Positions 63,890 through 64,000 of a stretch of 64,000 bases of DNA are shown piece by piece (within the stretch, counting starts at the first letter, position 1; each line of letters opens with the position of its first letter). The notes below the pieces were generated by a model, which was given only the letters and a program-made list of their open reading frames with translations, searched no databases and was not told the DNA's origin. Location of the stretch: positions 4,898,001 through 4,962,000 of the forward strand of contig OY751486.1 of NCBI GenBank assembly GCA_963565915.1. Reading direction: 5' to 3'. The translations under genes and the position numbers were made by a program. The stretch comes from Entoloma clypeatum. Its lineage: Eukaryota; Basidiomycota; Agaricomycetes; Agaricales; Entolomataceae.

Positions 63890-64000
63890 TGCCGACGAGG
63901 CAACATGAGAGCAGCTGGCGGTGTCGCCTGCAGCGGCCTCTTGGGCGCGCTGGGCCTTTTTCCAACTCCGTGACCCTTCCTTTTTGTGTTATGATTGCTC

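Larger units (their letters stand above)
61425..64000 (-). mobile_element. Ty1/copia retrotransposon 2 (minus), partial
   Basis: Minus-strand copia pol, from the post-gag region at the right window edge through protease, GAG-pre-integrase and integrase, to just before RT, where the gap intervenes. At the far right (63987-64000) the plus strand reads TGTTATGATTGCTC, the same 14 bases that start an LTR-like repeat at 39849. Confidence 0.8.

Noticed and set aside
1..64000. Reassignment of TGA to Arg or another amino acid
   Set aside because: In-frame TGA at Arg positions is frequent, but sister copies have CGA at the same codons, the changes are CpG transitions, and other frames end normally at TGA. 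Mutation is the simpler reading.
1..64000. tRNA or rRNA genes
   Set aside because: I looked for box A/B-like clover-leaf patterns and rRNA cores and saw none that I could support.

Overview
The window is eukaryotic and fungal, most likely from an Agaricomycete (Basidiomycota). Many short GT-AG introns of about 45 to 60 nt interrupt the genes. KDZ (Kyakuja-Dileera-Zisupton) transposases, basidiomycete-type hAT and Ty3/gypsy elements, a Helitron with a DUF6570-like part, and a DUF6532-like gene remnant are all present. The order is inferred from these families; I cannot name a species. No housekeeping gene, rRNA or tRNA was recognised. This is a transposon-rich accessory island with elements nested several layers deep.

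Layout. 1-4400: a gypsy LTR cut by the window edge, then a decayed Ty1/copia element (minus) carrying a 489-bp hAT-type MITE with an 8-bp target duplication. 4400-7430: copia leader, a large imperfect palindrome and unassigned sequence. 7433-13896: KDZ copy 1 (minus), 5'-truncated, with a TIR, subterminal tandem repeats, an AT-hook accessory gene and a transposase that keeps its three acidic catalytic residues but has stop and frameshift lesions. 13897-17003: a hAT element (plus) that has lost its catalytic core. 17004-18888 and 38342-38894: two halves of one minus-strand hAT gene, split by a 19.5-kb insertion.

18889-38341 is the centrepiece. It is one large KDZ element with about 75-bp TIRs and a 7-bp target duplication. 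Removing it restores an open BED-finger reading frame in the host hAT gene. It carries four accessory genes (A minus, B plus, C minus, D plus) in divergent arrangements, plus a KDZ transposase gene whose catalytic core is deleted. A very young gag-only LTR retrotransposon (22866-30933) sits inside it, inserted exactly at the stop codon of gene B. A short CG-rich motif, roughly CCGGCGA(A/C), recurs through the termini, introns and coding sequence of the whole element.

38895-49277: degenerate repeats, an acidic exon remnant, a minus gypsy element (gypsy-C) with a cysteine-rich 3' ORF, a gypsy RNase H fragment (gypsy-D) and a Tc1/mariner transposase. 49278-58905: two members of one chromovirus family, gypsy-B (minus, truncated) and gypsy-A (plus, both LTRs). 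They have an 11-nt self-priming signature (gypsy-A) and a conserved extra ORF after the integrase (both). 59040-64000: a DUF6532-like remnant, a Helitron fragment beside a 200-N assembly gap, and a second copia element (minus) running off the end.

Decay pattern. In-frame TGA repeatedly sits where the family or a sister copy has Arg. Two A/B gypsy pairs show CGA versus TGA directly, six of nine LTR differences in gypsy-A are CpG transitions, and so is the single visible LTR difference of the young element. This points to cytosine methylation and deamination, or a RIP-like process, acting on the island.
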